Source: Selaginella moellendorffii (lineage: Eukaryota > Streptophyta > Lycopodiopsida > Selaginellales > Selaginellaceae). Taken from it: 64,000 nucleotides of DNA. Below are positions 35,372 to 45,412 of this stretch, one piece after another. Position numbers and translations under genes: made by a program. The notes below the pieces were generated by a model. It was not told the DNA's origin. It was given only the letters and a program-made list of their open reading frames with translations, and did not search any database. Where the stretch lies: contig NW_003314429.1 in NCBI RefSeq assembly GCF_000143415.4, positions 1 to 64,000 of the forward strand. The letters are read 5' to 3'. Position 1 is the stretch's first letter, and each line of letters starts with the position of its first letter.

Positions 35372-37903
35372 TTACTCCTCGCCCCGGGAGTGGATGTTTG
35401 CGAGCAAGACGTAGGCGGCAGCGTTGGCTGGATCGAGCTCCATCACCCAGTCACCACCCACATCCACACCGCTGCTACCCAACAGAGTCGCCCACGCCAC
35501 TGGATCCGGGTGGAAGGGCATATGTCGGATCAAGTCCTCGGCTTGCTCGGCCATGGCTGCTCGTCCCAGTCCGTCGATCACACACATGTAGTGCGTGGGA
35601 GCCGCGTCAACTCCCTGGTAGTCTCGCTGGAGGAGCGACTCAAAGCTCCACCTCGCGGTTTCCAGCATCCCACCATGGCTGCACGCCGACAGCAAGCTCA
35701 CAAACGTGATTTCGTCCGGCTCCACGCCCTCCACATTCATCACTCGAAACAGCTCCACCGCCTCGGGGTTGTGCCCGTTCTGTGCATACGCCGCCACCAT
35801 CGCGTTCCAGCACACGAGCTCCTCCTGCTTGCAGCCATGACGCTGCTGCTGCTGCTGCTGCATGGACACGAAGATCTCCCAAGCTCGATCCAGCCGGCCG
35901 CATTTGCCATACATGGTCAGCAACGCATTGCCAACTTTGCTCGAGTTTGCTTTGTCCGAGCAGCCAGCAGCCAAGCCTTCGTGAATCTCTGTCCCGTGCC
36001 GGATTGAGGACATGTTTCCGCACGCATCTAAGACCTCGATGTACGTTACTTCGCTTCCTCTCAGTCCTTCCACGTCCATTGTGGCAAAGAGATCCAGTGC
36101 TTGCCTGGGATGCCCGCTGAGGGCATAGCCCGTGATCGCAGCATTCCAAGCCGGGACGTCTCGGCAAGGTATCCTGTCCAGCACCGCTCGAGCTCCTGCC
36201 ATGTCTCCATTGTTGGCATACGCCGCCACCATAGCCGTCCACACAACCACGTCCTTCTTGTCCAGAATGCTCGAGAAGACTTGCATGGCTTTCTGGACGT
36301 GACCAAGCTGAGCATACGCGGCGATCATCCCAGTCCAAGTCAGTAGATTCCTGGTGGCCATCCTGTCAAAGAGAGATCTTGCGTCGTCGAGCAGACCATT
36401 ACGAGCAAAGGCGTGGATCATGGCATTGCAGCACACAAGGTCCGGCTCGGGTGTTTTCGCAAACAAGTCCAGTGCTTCGTCTACGCAGTCGTTCTGGGCG
36501 TAGGCCTGGATCATGGAATTCCACGAGACCACGTCGCGATGCGGCATTCTCTCGAAGCAAAGTCTCGCCTCCTTCACGTTTCCAGCTCGGGCGTGGGCCG
36601 TCACCATGGCAGTAAAAGTTAGAACGTCTCTCGCGAGAATCGCCTCTTCAAACACCACCCTTGCGTCTCGCATCAGCCCCGCGCTCCCGAGCGCAAGTAT
36701 CATCTCATTGCACGACACCGCATCCCGGCGAGGCATCCTTGAAAACGAGGCTTGCGCTTCTGCCAAGCATCCTCCTTGCGAGAATGCAACCACCAACGCA
36801 GCCCAGGAAACACCATTCCGGAAGCTCATCCCATCGAACCATGCTTTCGCAGCCCTCGTGTCCCCGTGCTGGGCATGAGCTATGATCATGGAATTCCAGG
36901 CCATGTCGTTGTGTTGTGGCATCTTTCCGGCAAAGCCAACCGCCTCATTGAGATCTTCCAGATGAACAAGCCCCTGAAGCATAGCAGTCCAAGAAACTAC
37001 GTTCCGAACGGGCATTGTGTGGAACAAGTTGGCGGCTTTGCCCATATAACCCTTCTGAGCAAACGCGGTCAGCATACCCGTCCAGGACACCACATTCTTG
37101 TCCCGAGTGCTCTCAAACAAAAGCCACGCTTCGTCGAGAAACCCACTGCGGCAGTAAGCCTGCACCATTGCGTTCCACGAGATGGTGCTTCGTTCTGGCA
37201 TATCGTCAAACAAAGCCTTTGCCTTCTTAAGATGCCCGTTCTGGGTATGTGCTGAAATCACAACGTTCCAGGACACAACGTCCCACACGGGCATTGCATC
37301 GAACACCCTCTTCGCCTGTGAAACGGCGCCACCCTGAGAGCACGCGGTCATGAGCCCCGTCCACGAGAACAAATCACGCCGGGCAGACACTGTCATCGTC
37401 TCAAACAAGCGCTGCGCATCGTCAGGTTGCCCAGTCCGGGCATATGCTGCAATGAGTGCATTCGAGGCGTACGTGCTCTTGTGTGGCATCTGCTCAAACA
37501 GCTGCCTCGCCTCGCCAATCCATCCGCTATCGATGTAGCCCTTGATCATGGCATTCCACGAGACCGTATCAAACACGAGACGCGATGTGTCAAACAAATC
37601 CCTCGCGTAGCTCACGCAGCCGTTGCGGACGAGCGCCGCGATCATCATGTTGTAGGAGAAGGAATTGGGCTGCTGGATGCTGCGGAAAACCACCGCGGCA
37701 TCCTCCACGCTCCCGCAAGCGCCATACATTTGCACGAGAAGGTTGGCCAGGAACTTGTCCCGTCCCACATCCCTCCCGCTCGCCACGATCTGCGAATGCA
37801 GCCGCCTCGCATCGCAGAGCACACCCGAGCTCGTGCATTCCCGGATCAGAAGCTCGATCGGCAGCGCCAGGCATTCCTCCCGCGCCAAGTTCTTGCCGCG
37901 CAT
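35372..37903 (-). CDS. Pentatricopeptide repeat protein, 843 aa, intronless
   Basis: Organelle RNA-binding PPR protein built from about two dozen tandem S-type motifs of about 31 aa. Each has the pattern xDVVSWNxMIxAYxxxGxxxxAxxLFxxMP ('RDVVSWNSMIQAYAQNDCVD', 'DTVSWNAMIKGYIDSGWIGE'). C-terminal P/L/S motifs contain 'EVTYIEVLDACGNMSSI' and 'EPDEITFVSLLSACSHGGML', followed by a partial E motif ('DPDPVAWATLLGSSG'-like, then 'LDPANAAAYVLLANIHSRGE'). There is no DYW deaminase domain, so an editing role would need a partner. The start ATG is 58 bp from that of plastid uL3 on the other strand. A decayed copy lies at 24.5-25.9 kb. Confidence 0.92.
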   Translation of the reverse strand: MRGKNLAREECLALPIELLIRECTSSGVLCDARRLHSQIVASGRDVGRDKFLANLLVQMYGACGSVEDAAVVFRSIQQPNSFSYNMMIAALVRNGCVSYARDLFDTSRLVFDTVSWNAMIKGYIDSGWIGEARQLFEQMPHKSTYASNALIAAYARTGQPDDAQRLFETMTVSARRDLFSWTGLMTACSQGGAVSQAKRVFDAMPVWDVVSWNVVISAHTQNGHLKKAKALFDDMPERSTISWNAMVQAYCRSGFLDEAWLLFESTRDKNVVSWTGMLTAFAQKGYMGKAANLFHTMPVRNVVSWTAMLQGLVHLEDLNEAVGFAGKMPQHNDMAWNSMIIAHAQHGDTRAAKAWFDGMSFRNGVSWAALVVAFSQGGCLAEAQASFSRMPRRDAVSCNEMILALGSAGLMRDARVVFEEAILARDVLTFTAMVTAHARAGNVKEARLCFERMPHRDVVSWNSMIQAYAQNDCVDEALDLFAKTPEPDLVCCNAMIHAFARNGLLDDARSLFDRMATRNLLTWTGMIAAYAQLGHVQKAMQVFSSILDKKDVVVWTAMVAAYANNGDMAGARAVLDRIPCRDVPAWNAAITGYALSGHPRQALDLFATMDVEGLRGSEVTYIEVLDACGNMSSIRHGTEIHEGLAAGCSDKANSSKVGNALLTMYGKCGRLDRAWEIFVSMQQQQQQRHGCKQEELVCWNAMVAAYAQNGHNPEAVELFRVMNVEGVEPDEITFVSLLSACSHGGMLETARWSFESLLQRDYQGVDAAPTHYMCVIDGLGRAAMAEQAEDLIRHMPFHPDPVAWATLLGSSGVDVGGDWVMELDPANAAAYVLLANIHSRGEE

Positions 37904-37961
37904 AGACTGCTAGCATCCTTCGAAAATTAGGGTTCTAGCGCGTTTGTCCGACGTGGCGGAT
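37904..37961. promoter_or_regulatory. 58-bp bidirectional promoter gap with telo-box
   Basis: Separates the ATGs of the PPR gene (minus) and plastid uL3 (plus). It holds AAATTAGGGTTCTAG, containing TTAGGGTT, the complement of the telo-box AAACCCTAA core common in plant ribosomal-protein and translation genes. Shared regulation is an inference. Confidence 0.55.
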
Positions 37962-38914
37962 ATGGCCGCTATGGCGACTGGATTGTCTTGGGCACGGCCA
38001 GGTACTACGAGCTGTAGCGCGAGGCAGGGAATCAGCATTGGCCCTGGCACTGGCATTGGGTGCTTGCAATCGAGAGCGCGATTCCTCAGCAGTGGTCTCC
38101 AAATTTCTTGGCCGCCCAGCAGCAGCACTGGCAGCAGTAGCATTGGCATCGGATTGACGAGGAGGAGGAGGAGAAGCGTGATTGCAATGAGCTACGAGGC
38201 TGGAATCGGTGTGATGGGAACCAAAGTGGGGATGATGACCCACTTCATGCCCGATGGCCGAGCGATCCCAGTCACGGTGATTGGATTCCACGAAGGGAAC
38301 ATCGTGACCCAGGTGAAGACCGAGCCCACCGACGGCTACAACGCGGTCCAGGTCGGCTACCTCCGCGTCCGCGACACCAAGCTCACCAAGCCGGAGCTCG
38401 GCCACCTCAACAAGATCGGCACCATCCCCATGCGCCACCTCCAAGAGTTTCGGCTCGTCAGTGTGGATGGATTCGAGCCATCGCAGCGGCTCAACGTCGA
38501 GGACATCTTCAAGGTCGGGGATCTAGTCGATGTTTCTGGCAAGAGCATCGGCAAAGGCTTCCAAGGTTAGATTTTGATCTTTCCAATGTTTTGTTTGTCA
38601 CTCACCGGTGTGATCCAACTCCAGGGGGTATCAAGCGCCACAACTTCAAGCGGGGGCTCATGACCCACGGATCCAAGAGCCACAGGCAGCTGGGATCCAT
38701 CGGAGCTGGAACCACGCCGGGGCGTGTGTATCCCGGGAAGAAAATGCCCGGCCGGATGGGCTTCCAAAAGACAAAGATCCGCAAGCTCGAGATCATCAAG
38801 ATCGATCCGGAGCTGCGGGCAGTGCTCGTCAAGGGCGCTGTTCCTGGCAAGCGTGGCAACCTGTTGAGAATCACGCCCGCCAAGATAGTTGGCAAGAACA
38901 TCCCCAAGAACTAG
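37962..38914 (+). CDS. rpl3: Plastid 50S ribosomal protein L3 (uL3c)
   Basis: Large-subunit protein placed near the peptidyl-transferase centre; nuclear-encoded and imported into plastids. Exons 37962-38565 and 38625-38914 join through a split Gly codon. Residues 1-70 are a Ser/Arg/Gly-rich transit peptide. The mature part starts around '[18 protein letters not shown]' and has typical bacterial-type uL3 sequence: '[18 protein letters not shown]', '[20 protein letters not shown]', '[20 protein letters not shown]', '[20 protein letters not shown]' and '[10 protein letters not shown]'. It ends 'VGKNIPKN'. The first in-frame ATG was chosen; a second lies three codons on. Confidence 0.95.
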
Positions 38915-39206
38915 AGCATTAGAAGGAAGAAAAAAGAGTTTTTGTTGTAAAGAGTACCTTAAGATTGGAGCTTGGAGAGTGCTGCGCGGAGAGCTTGGAA
39001 TTGCCGGCATGGCGACGACGAGGGATCATCGAAGCTGGTAAGAACATCCCAAGAACTAGCATTAGAAGAAGAAAAAAAGAGCTTTTGCTGTAAAAAGAGT
39101 ACCTTGTGCTAAGGGCGGGCAATGGAGCTGCGGGAGAGTGCTGCGCGGCAAGAGCTCGGAATTGCCTGGCAAAAATCATCGATGGCGACGACGAATCGAA
39201 GCTGGC
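38889..39206 (+). repeat. Tandem duplication of about 155 bp spanning uL3c end and next PPR start
   Basis: Unit 1 (about 38,889-39,041) and unit 2 (about 39,042-39,206) both run AAGAACATCCC(C)AAGAACTAG, GCATTAGAAG, an A-rich GAAGAAAAAA block, GTAAA(A)AGAGTACCTT, GAGAGTGCTGCGCGG, TTGCC.GGC and ATGGCGACGACGA..ATCGAAGCTGG. Unit 2 supplies the working PPR start; unit 1 keeps an orphan ATG reading a few codons. Confidence 0.85.
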
Positions 39207-40891
39207 TGCTGGCGGCGTCCAAGGCTTGCAGCGACAGTGACAAGGCGAGGCAAATTCACAGCGCGGCCGTGGCGAGCGGGCACGACCGAGACGTGGTTGT
39301 GTCAAGCGCGCTTGTGACCATGTATGCCAAGTGTGGAGCCCTGCGAGAAGCTTGCACCGTCTTCCACTCCATCCCCAGTACCGCTCGCGACGTCGTCTCG
39401 TGGACGGCGCTCATGCTCGCGCACGCCAGCAATGGCGCCGAGGAGCTCGCCCTCCAGATCTTCACCACCATGATCCGCCACCACTGCGCTCCGGACGCCC
39501 AGAGCTTCGTCGTGGCACTCAAGGCTTGCACCAAGCTGGCGGCCAAGGAGAGTTCTTGCACCACGACGAAGATGGCGAGCTTGGAGAGAGGCATGGCTCT
39601 TCACTGCCAGGCGGCCAAGAGCGGCTGCGAGCTCCACCTGTTCGTGGCCAGCAGCCTGGTGGACATGTACTCCAAGTGCGGCTGCATGGAGGAGGCGGCC
39701 AGAGTGTTCGAAAGAATGCCCGCTCGCAACGTCGTCTCCTGGACTGCGCTCATCCACGGCTATGCCAGCAATGGAGACGGGCTCAAGAGCTTGGAGCTGC
39801 TGGAGCGGATGATCCCCCTGTGCCGCCCAAACTCCCAGACAATCGTCGCCGCGCTCAAGGCGTGCTCGAGCTTGGCCGCCCAAGAACAGGCCCAGCCTCT
39901 GATGGCTGACAGTCCAGTGACCATGATCAAGGTGGCGGCGCTGGCGCGAGGCTTTGCGATCCACTCGCGGCTGATACAACCCGCTGCTGTCGATGACGTC
40001 CTGGTTGCAAACACTCTGCTCGATCTCTACGCAAAGTGTGGCAGCATGAGCGACGCCCAGCGCGTGTTTGACAGCATTCCATCGAGCTCCAAGACGGTGG
40101 TGTCGTGGAACGCACTGATGCTGGGATACGTCCACAACGGGAGCGCTGCCACTGCTCTCGATGCCTTTGCGAGAATGCCGGACTGTGGCCTGGAGCCCGA
40201 CGCTCACACCTTCGCAATCCTTGTCAATGCGTGTGGAAGCTGCGCGGCCGTGGAGCTTGGGAGATTCATCCACAGGGAAGCATGCCGGCTTGGGGTCCTA
40301 GAACAATTAGCGAGCGCTTCTTCTTCTTCCAGCATCGTGGTCGCAAACTCGCTGGTGGATTTCTATGCCAAGTGTGGGAGCCTGGAACACGCCCAAGCCC
40401 TGCTCGATTCGTGCGCCAATCGCGACGTGGTGACATGGTCCGCGCTGCTCGACGGCTACGCGCGCCTCGGCGACATGGATCTCCTCTTGGCCTCGCTGCG
40501 CCAGATGCTGGACGAGGGATTGGAGCCCAGCAGCGTCACATTCCTGTCGCTGCTCACGGCGTGCAGCCATGCCGGCCTGGTGGAGCGATGCAAGCAGCTC
40601 CTGGCCAAGATCCCCCGAAATCTGCAATCGCTGGAGCACTACCACATCCTGATCGATGCCCTGGGCCGCGCGAATCAGCTCGGAGAAGCCCTCACGCTGG
40701 TGGAGGCGATGCCCTTCGATCCCGACCCCGTTACCTGGCTCACGCTCCTCTCGGCCGCTCGCAAGTGGAACAATCTGGGCGTGGCATCGCTCGCCTTCCA
40801 AATGCTGGTGGCAATCGATCGCGACCACGCCCACGCAGCCTCCGCCTACGTGCTCATGGCCAATACGGCCACCATAGCTGAGAAGAACTAG
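39122..40891 (+). CDS. PLS-type pentatricopeptide repeat protein, 589 aa, intronless
   Basis: Probably an organelle RNA-binding protein. P-L-S triplets are clear: 'RDVVVSSALVTMYAKCGALR', 'RDVVSWTALMLAHASNG', 'APDAQSFVVALKACTKLAA', 'LFVASSLVDMYSKCGCMEEA', 'RNVVSWTALIHGYASNGDGL', 'EPDAHTFAILVNACGSCAAV', 'EPSSVTFLSLLTACSHAGLV', then an E1-like end 'MPFDPDPVTWLTLLSAARKW' and 'AASAYVLMANTATIAEKN'. There is no DYW domain. The ATG at 39,122 gives the longest form; the ATG at 39,182 (MATTNRSW) is equally plausible and corresponds to the ATG in the duplicated upstream unit. It lacks a counterpart in duplication copy A. Confidence 0.92.
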   Translation: MELRESAARQELGIAWQKSSMATTNRSWLLAASKACSDSDKARQIHSAAVASGHDRDVVVSSALVTMYAKCGALREACTVFHSIPSTARDVVSWTALMLAHASNGAEELALQIFTTMIRHHCAPDAQSFVVALKACTKLAAKESSCTTTKMASLERGMALHCQAAKSGCELHLFVASSLVDMYSKCGCMEEAARVFERMPARNVVSWTALIHGYASNGDGLKSLELLERMIPLCRPNSQTIVAALKACSSLAAQEQAQPLMADSPVTMIKVAALARGFAIHSRLIQPAAVDDVLVANTLLDLYAKCGSMSDAQRVFDSIPSSSKTVVSWNALMLGYVHNGSAATALDAFARMPDCGLEPDAHTFAILVNACGSCAAVELGRFIHREACRLGVLEQLASASSSSSIVVANSLVDFYAKCGSLEHAQALLDSCANRDVVTWSALLDGYARLGDMDLLLASLRQMLDEGLEPSSVTFLSLLTACSHAGLVERCKQLLAKIPRNLQSLEHYHILIDALGRANQLGEALTLVEAMPFDPDPVTWLTLLSAARKWNNLGVASLAFQMLVAIDRDHAHAASAYVLMANTATIAEKN

Positions 40892-40989
40892 GTTTAAGTA
40901 AGGACCCAATTCCAGGTTCTTTTATTTATAGCCGCTCAACCCTAGCTAGACGCTAGGGCAGACCGGAGAGCGCCAAGCTCCGCCTCGCT

Positions 40990-42532
40990 ATGGCTACCAG
41001 TGTCGCCAGCGTCTATCTCCATGTCATGGAGGACGTGATCAACAATGTCCGCGCGGATTTCCAAGCGGAGAATGTGGAGGAGAGCGTACTCAACGATCTC
41101 CAGTCGGTAAATTTCTTCCTCCTTCCTTCTCCCTTTGCTCTCGATCGGGAGAGCTGAGCGATATTACGCAGCTGTGGGAGCTCAAGATGATTCAATCGGG
41201 TACCATTTCTCCCGGCGAGATCCCCCAGAACCTAGGCGTTAGGAACGCTGCTGCGCAAGCAACCTCGGTCCAGGACCTCAACATCCCTTACCAAGCAAGC
41301 GAAGAGTTCACTCCTACAGCCGAGCTCCTCTTCTCACCGGTAAGTGAGGACAGAGAGATCCCTTTCCTCTTCCAAGAAAAAAAAAAGGCTTTTAACCGTG
41401 ACATTGCTTGCTTGGCAGTACTCCACGCCAACACCTGGTCCGGATCAAACACCCATTGCTGACAAGGGCGGTGGCGATGTAACACTAGTCTTTCTCTTCT
41501 TGCTCGCTCGGCTTGGTGTACTAATGGCTTGTACAGGATTCACACAATCACCGAGGAGTGGACGTTAATGTCGGTATGTTTCCGATGCACAGGGAAGAAG
41601 ATGAAAGATAAATCTAACGCGGTTTCATTCTTCTCTGTCTCTCTGTTTTTTTTAAGCTTACCAGGAGGGTCAGGAAGACGAAGAGAATGGTTCCGGACAA
41701 GGCCCTGTTACCAAAGTAAATTCTTTGCAATGCCCGCTTTGGCTTGGTTAATGTCGAGCTTTGGCAGGACTTCTTTACACTTACATCAGGAAAGAGAAAG
41801 CGGGACGACTTACCCGCGAACTATTTTCCTGGAGACTATATTCCCCAGCATGACGGAGCCGCAGATACCCCTGAGGTGGAGTTCCATACTTCTTTTTCTT
41901 TTATCATCCTTACAGATATTGGTTTCCAGGAAACTCGAAGGCCGAGCATCCCTCAACACGATGGGGCAGATGACAATTATGATGATGAAGTGCGTGTGTT
42001 TGCTCTGCTGGTAGATTGTTGTTAACATGGGTTCTTTTGTAGGTTGCCCAAGAAGACTACAATGAGCCTGGCGACGAAGGTTAACAGTTGTATCCACAGT
42101 GCCTGTCTTCATGGCTTTTTGTTTATGAATGTAGAACATCCGCAGCCGGCTAACGAGACTCTGGTAGCGACAGCAACACAAGTGGAAGGTGTGGAATCCG
42201 AAGGATCGGAGCCTCCCTTGAATGAACAAGATGACGATGAGGAGGACGAGTTAAACGACATCGATCAAGCCGGTGAGGAGCCAAAGACAAGTCATCTCGT
42301 ACTAGCGCAGTTTGAGAAGGTTTGGCTGTTTGAAGTTTGAGCCACTTGCAATGCAGTTGACTTTGTCTTAGCAGGTAACTAGATCAAAGAGCAAGTGGAA
42401 ATGTATCCTGAAGGATGGGATTATGCACCTCAATAATCGTGACATTCTTTTTGTAAAGGTGTGAATTTGATTCATGTTCTACCCTCTCAATTCACTCTCT
42501 TTTTCCAGGCAAATGGAGAGTTCGATTTTTAA
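40990..42532 (+). CDS. TFIIA large subunit (alpha/beta), about ten exons
   Basis: General RNA polymerase II factor that stabilises TBP on the TATA box. Exons 40990-41106, 41172-41339, 41419-41478, 41537-41573, 41657-41715, 41768-41875 and further small ones to TAA 42530 can be joined in phase. The conserved N-terminal four-helix part ('SVYLHVMEDVINNVRADF', 'VLNDLQS', 'LWELKMIQSG') is followed by a variable Pro/Gly linker, 'GKRKRDDLPANYFPGDYIPQ', an acidic block ('EPPLNEQDDDEEDELNDIDQ') and the C-terminal beta-barrel 'VTRSKSKWKCILKDGIMHLN', 'NRDILFVK', 'ANGEFDF'. The acidic block and everything after it recur as a relic at about 25.95-26.3 kb. Confidence 0.93.
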
Positions 42533-42640
42533 ACGTTGTTCGTTTAGCTGAGCCTAAATAAAGGGTTTTATTTATTGTTGAAGTTCTCCCACTCTTCTGA
42601 GGTTTTGGTTTTTAAGATAGGGCGACGTGCATAGTTGAGA

Positions 42641-44675
42641 ATGGCGGCCAATGCGTTTCACAGGTGAGCTCGGTTGAATTCCACTTTTTTTGTGCCTAAG
42701 TGATGGTACCCAACAGGTTTGTTGTGCCCACTCATTCTCATCTCTTTCAACAGCAGCAGCAACAGCACGAAGGGCCTTTGCTTCGAGTTCTTCATCGCCG
42801 AAAACCACTGAGAACCTTCGTCGCTGCCAGGTGCGATCGTACAGCGTCTCCTTTGCGAACTTAACCAGCGCGTTTTACAGGAAAGACATAGCTTCCACGA
42901 CGTCGAGTAGTACCCACTTGGAGAAAACAGCAGAAGTTGTCGCTGTAGATGAACTCAAGAAGGATCTGGACGGCCTGCGCGAGAAGCTGGCCAATCTGAT
43001 TGAACAAGGTGAAGAAGAATATGCGGAGGCTTTGCTCGACGCCAATTACAAGGTTCTGAAGCGTCAGCTGGACGGCGGTGAGCAAGGAATTGAGCAGGCG
43101 GCTCTGCTAGATGTTCTTGCTCAAGGTCATCTGGACATGGGGGACGTTGAAGGCGCTGCACCACTTCTTACACAGGTACATTTTATTTCTAAGGCCTTTG
43201 AAATGGAACTTTTTCTGTTACAGTTGACACAACTTATGGAGAAGCACCACTTTGACAGTGCTAAACCAGAACCTCTTGTTGATAAAGTTGTGGAGCATAT
43301 GGCTGCTATGTATGCAACCCTGGATCAACCCGACCGGGCTATAGAGCTGTACGAGCGATGTCTTCGCATGCAGGAAGACTTGTACGGTGGTAAAAGTCTT
43401 ATTTTTTCTATTTCATCCTTACCTGCTCTATCTTACGATCGCTTTTTCTGAATAGGGAACGACAGCCCACTCCTCGTCAATGCGCTTTTTGGTTACGCAG
43501 CTGCTTGCAAAGATGCTGGTCATTTGGATAAGAGCACCGAACAGTACATTCGGGCGATTGCAATATTGGAGAAAGCAAACGGGCCGGACAGCCAGATTTT
43601 GGTTCTCCCGCTCCAGCATCTTGGTCTCGCTCTTTTGGAACGTGGCAATCACGTTGAGGCAGAGCAAACGTTGAGCAGGTATTGATTCTGGTGAGTGGTA
43701 TTCCTCTCACACTTCTTTTGTTTCTCCTCCAGAGCTCTTAAGCTTGCAAAGGAGAAACCCAACGATGGACGGGTTGGAGTTGTAATGTCGTCATTGGCGC
43801 AAGCAAAGTACATGACTGGTATGATAATTTTGTACACTCTGCTCCTTTCTCATACGAAACAATATTCACAGGTGACAACGAGGCATCGGCAGATTTGTTT
43901 CGTGAAGCTTTGAGAGTGATGGAGAGGAGTACGACGCCAGATCCACTACTTATCGAGTCGATGAGAACAGACTTTTCAATGGTGTTGACAGTCCTGGAAA
44001 GGTGTGGCACACGATCTTTCGCTTTTGTTGTTGATTTCACCTCGTGTTGTCTACTCACCAGGCACAAGGAAGCACAGGAGGTTTTGGAAGACAACGTACA
44101 TGCTGTCCAGAATAGGCTCGGGTCAAGTGACATTGGGCTCTTTGTGCACATGAAGAATCTGGCAGTGTCTCACGCCAACTGTGGCAACCTCGTCAAATGC
44201 GAGTCTCTAATGCGGAGATGCTTACAATTGGCCACTGCTCACTACGGTCCTAATGCACCGGAGCTATCTGGAGCGCTAGAGATGCTTGCCACGCTCCTGC
44301 ACCACATGGAAAGGCACACCGAAGCGGAGCCTTTGGCTCGTCAGTCTCTGCTCTTGTGCGAGGCCAGATATGGGAGGGAGCACCCGTTCTCAGGTACAAC
44401 ACTTGTAAGTAGGCTCCTTTCGTGGTGTGACACAATGGTGCATGCATGCAGGTGACGCTTGCAACACTCTAGCAGCAATACTGTTCGCTCTGGAGAGATT
44501 CCCGGAGGCTCATGTCTTAATGAGTAGAGTGCTCGACATCCAGACCAGGGAGCTAGGCCCTTACGATCCACTGGTTGGCAAGACGCTCGAGTACCTGGTG
44601 ATGATCAACTCCAAGCTGGGCAGGGACTCAACGCAGTTGCTTAAAAAGCTCAAGGACATTCAAGGTGACAAGTGA
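42641..44675 (+). CDS. TPR protein, kinesin-light-chain-like, probably organellar
   Basis: Tetratricopeptide-repeat protein of the plant KLC-related type. The first exon (42641-42663, MAANAFHR) splices to a Gln/Arg-rich leader ('RVLHRRKPLRTFVAAR') that would suit a mitochondrial or plastid presequence; an alternative start in another frame at 42,690 is possible. Then 'DELKKDLDGLREKLANLIEQ', TPR units such as 'AALLDVLAQGHLDMGDVEGA', 'AMYATLDQPDRAIELYERCL', 'NGPDSQILVLPLQHLGLALL', 'ASADLFREALRVMERSTT', 'NLVKCESLMRRCLQLATAHY' and 'CNTLAAILFALERFPEAHVL', ending 'LGRDSTQLLKKLKDIQGDK'. Exact targeting is unknown. Its stop codon is 19 bp from that of the peroxiredoxin on the other strand. Confidence 0.85.
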
Positions 44676-44694
44676 GAAGCCGCGGCCTGCCTGA

Positions 44695-45292
44695 TCAGAT
44701 GAAGAGCTTGAGCACATCATCCACGGCAATATTGGCAGCCTCTCCGGGATACTCCACGATAAGCTTTCTCACCCTGAGGTTGTCAGCGAACAAGACGAAG
44801 CGCCGGCCCCGGACGCCCATCCCGTGCCTGGTCAAGTCGATGTCCATACCCAATGCTTTGGTGAAGGTTGCGGAGCCATCGGCAAGGAAACGAACGGCAT
44901 CGTTGTTGTCCGCGAACGTCTTGGACCACTGATGGGTGACGAAGGGATCGTTCACTGCAGTCACGAGAGTTATAAGTTTTGAGCAGCAGCAGCCAGGTAC
45001 CTGTCAAGCAGTAGATGTTTGTGATGCCTTTGGCATGGAGACTGGGTGCTTTGGTGATGTAGCCAGGGATGTGTTCTACGCTGGAGAGACGCAAAGAATA
45101 AGAAGAGATCAAGCAGGATCGAGGAAAGAAAGTTACTTGCCTGCAACTTGGAGTGTAGGCACCTGGAACTCCGAGCAGCAAGACGCGCTTGTGAGCAAAT
45201 AGGTGGCGGATGGACAGGATATGGAGGATGCGAGTAGCGGCGTCGATGTGATAGAGGATCCCGTCGGGGAGAGTGTCTCCCAGTTGGATCAT
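44695..45292 (-). CDS. Type II peroxiredoxin (PRXII)
   Basis: Thiol peroxidase reducing H2O2 and alkyl hydroperoxides. Three exons from ATG 45292 (MIQLGDTLPDG) to TGA 44695. The peroxidatic Cys is in 'LLGVPGAYTPSCS' and the resolving Cys in 'IYCLTVNDPF', 24-25 residues later as in PRXII enzymes. 'FLADGSATFTKALGMDIDL' and 'GMGVRGRRFVLFADN' complete the fold. The first intron has a GC donor (TGCAG then GCAAGT); the second is GT-AG. No targeting peptide precedes the ATG, suggesting a cytosolic form. The ATG gives an N-terminus matching the family. Confidence 0.93.
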
Positions 45293-45412
45293 GGATCCAG
45301 AGGCTAGAGGGAGGGAGCACAACTGCAAGGAAGAAGAACGAATATGCTACAGGTAGCGTCGTTTATATATAACAATTGGTTTGTTACATCTCTTTCTCTC
45401 TCGCAGTGTCTA

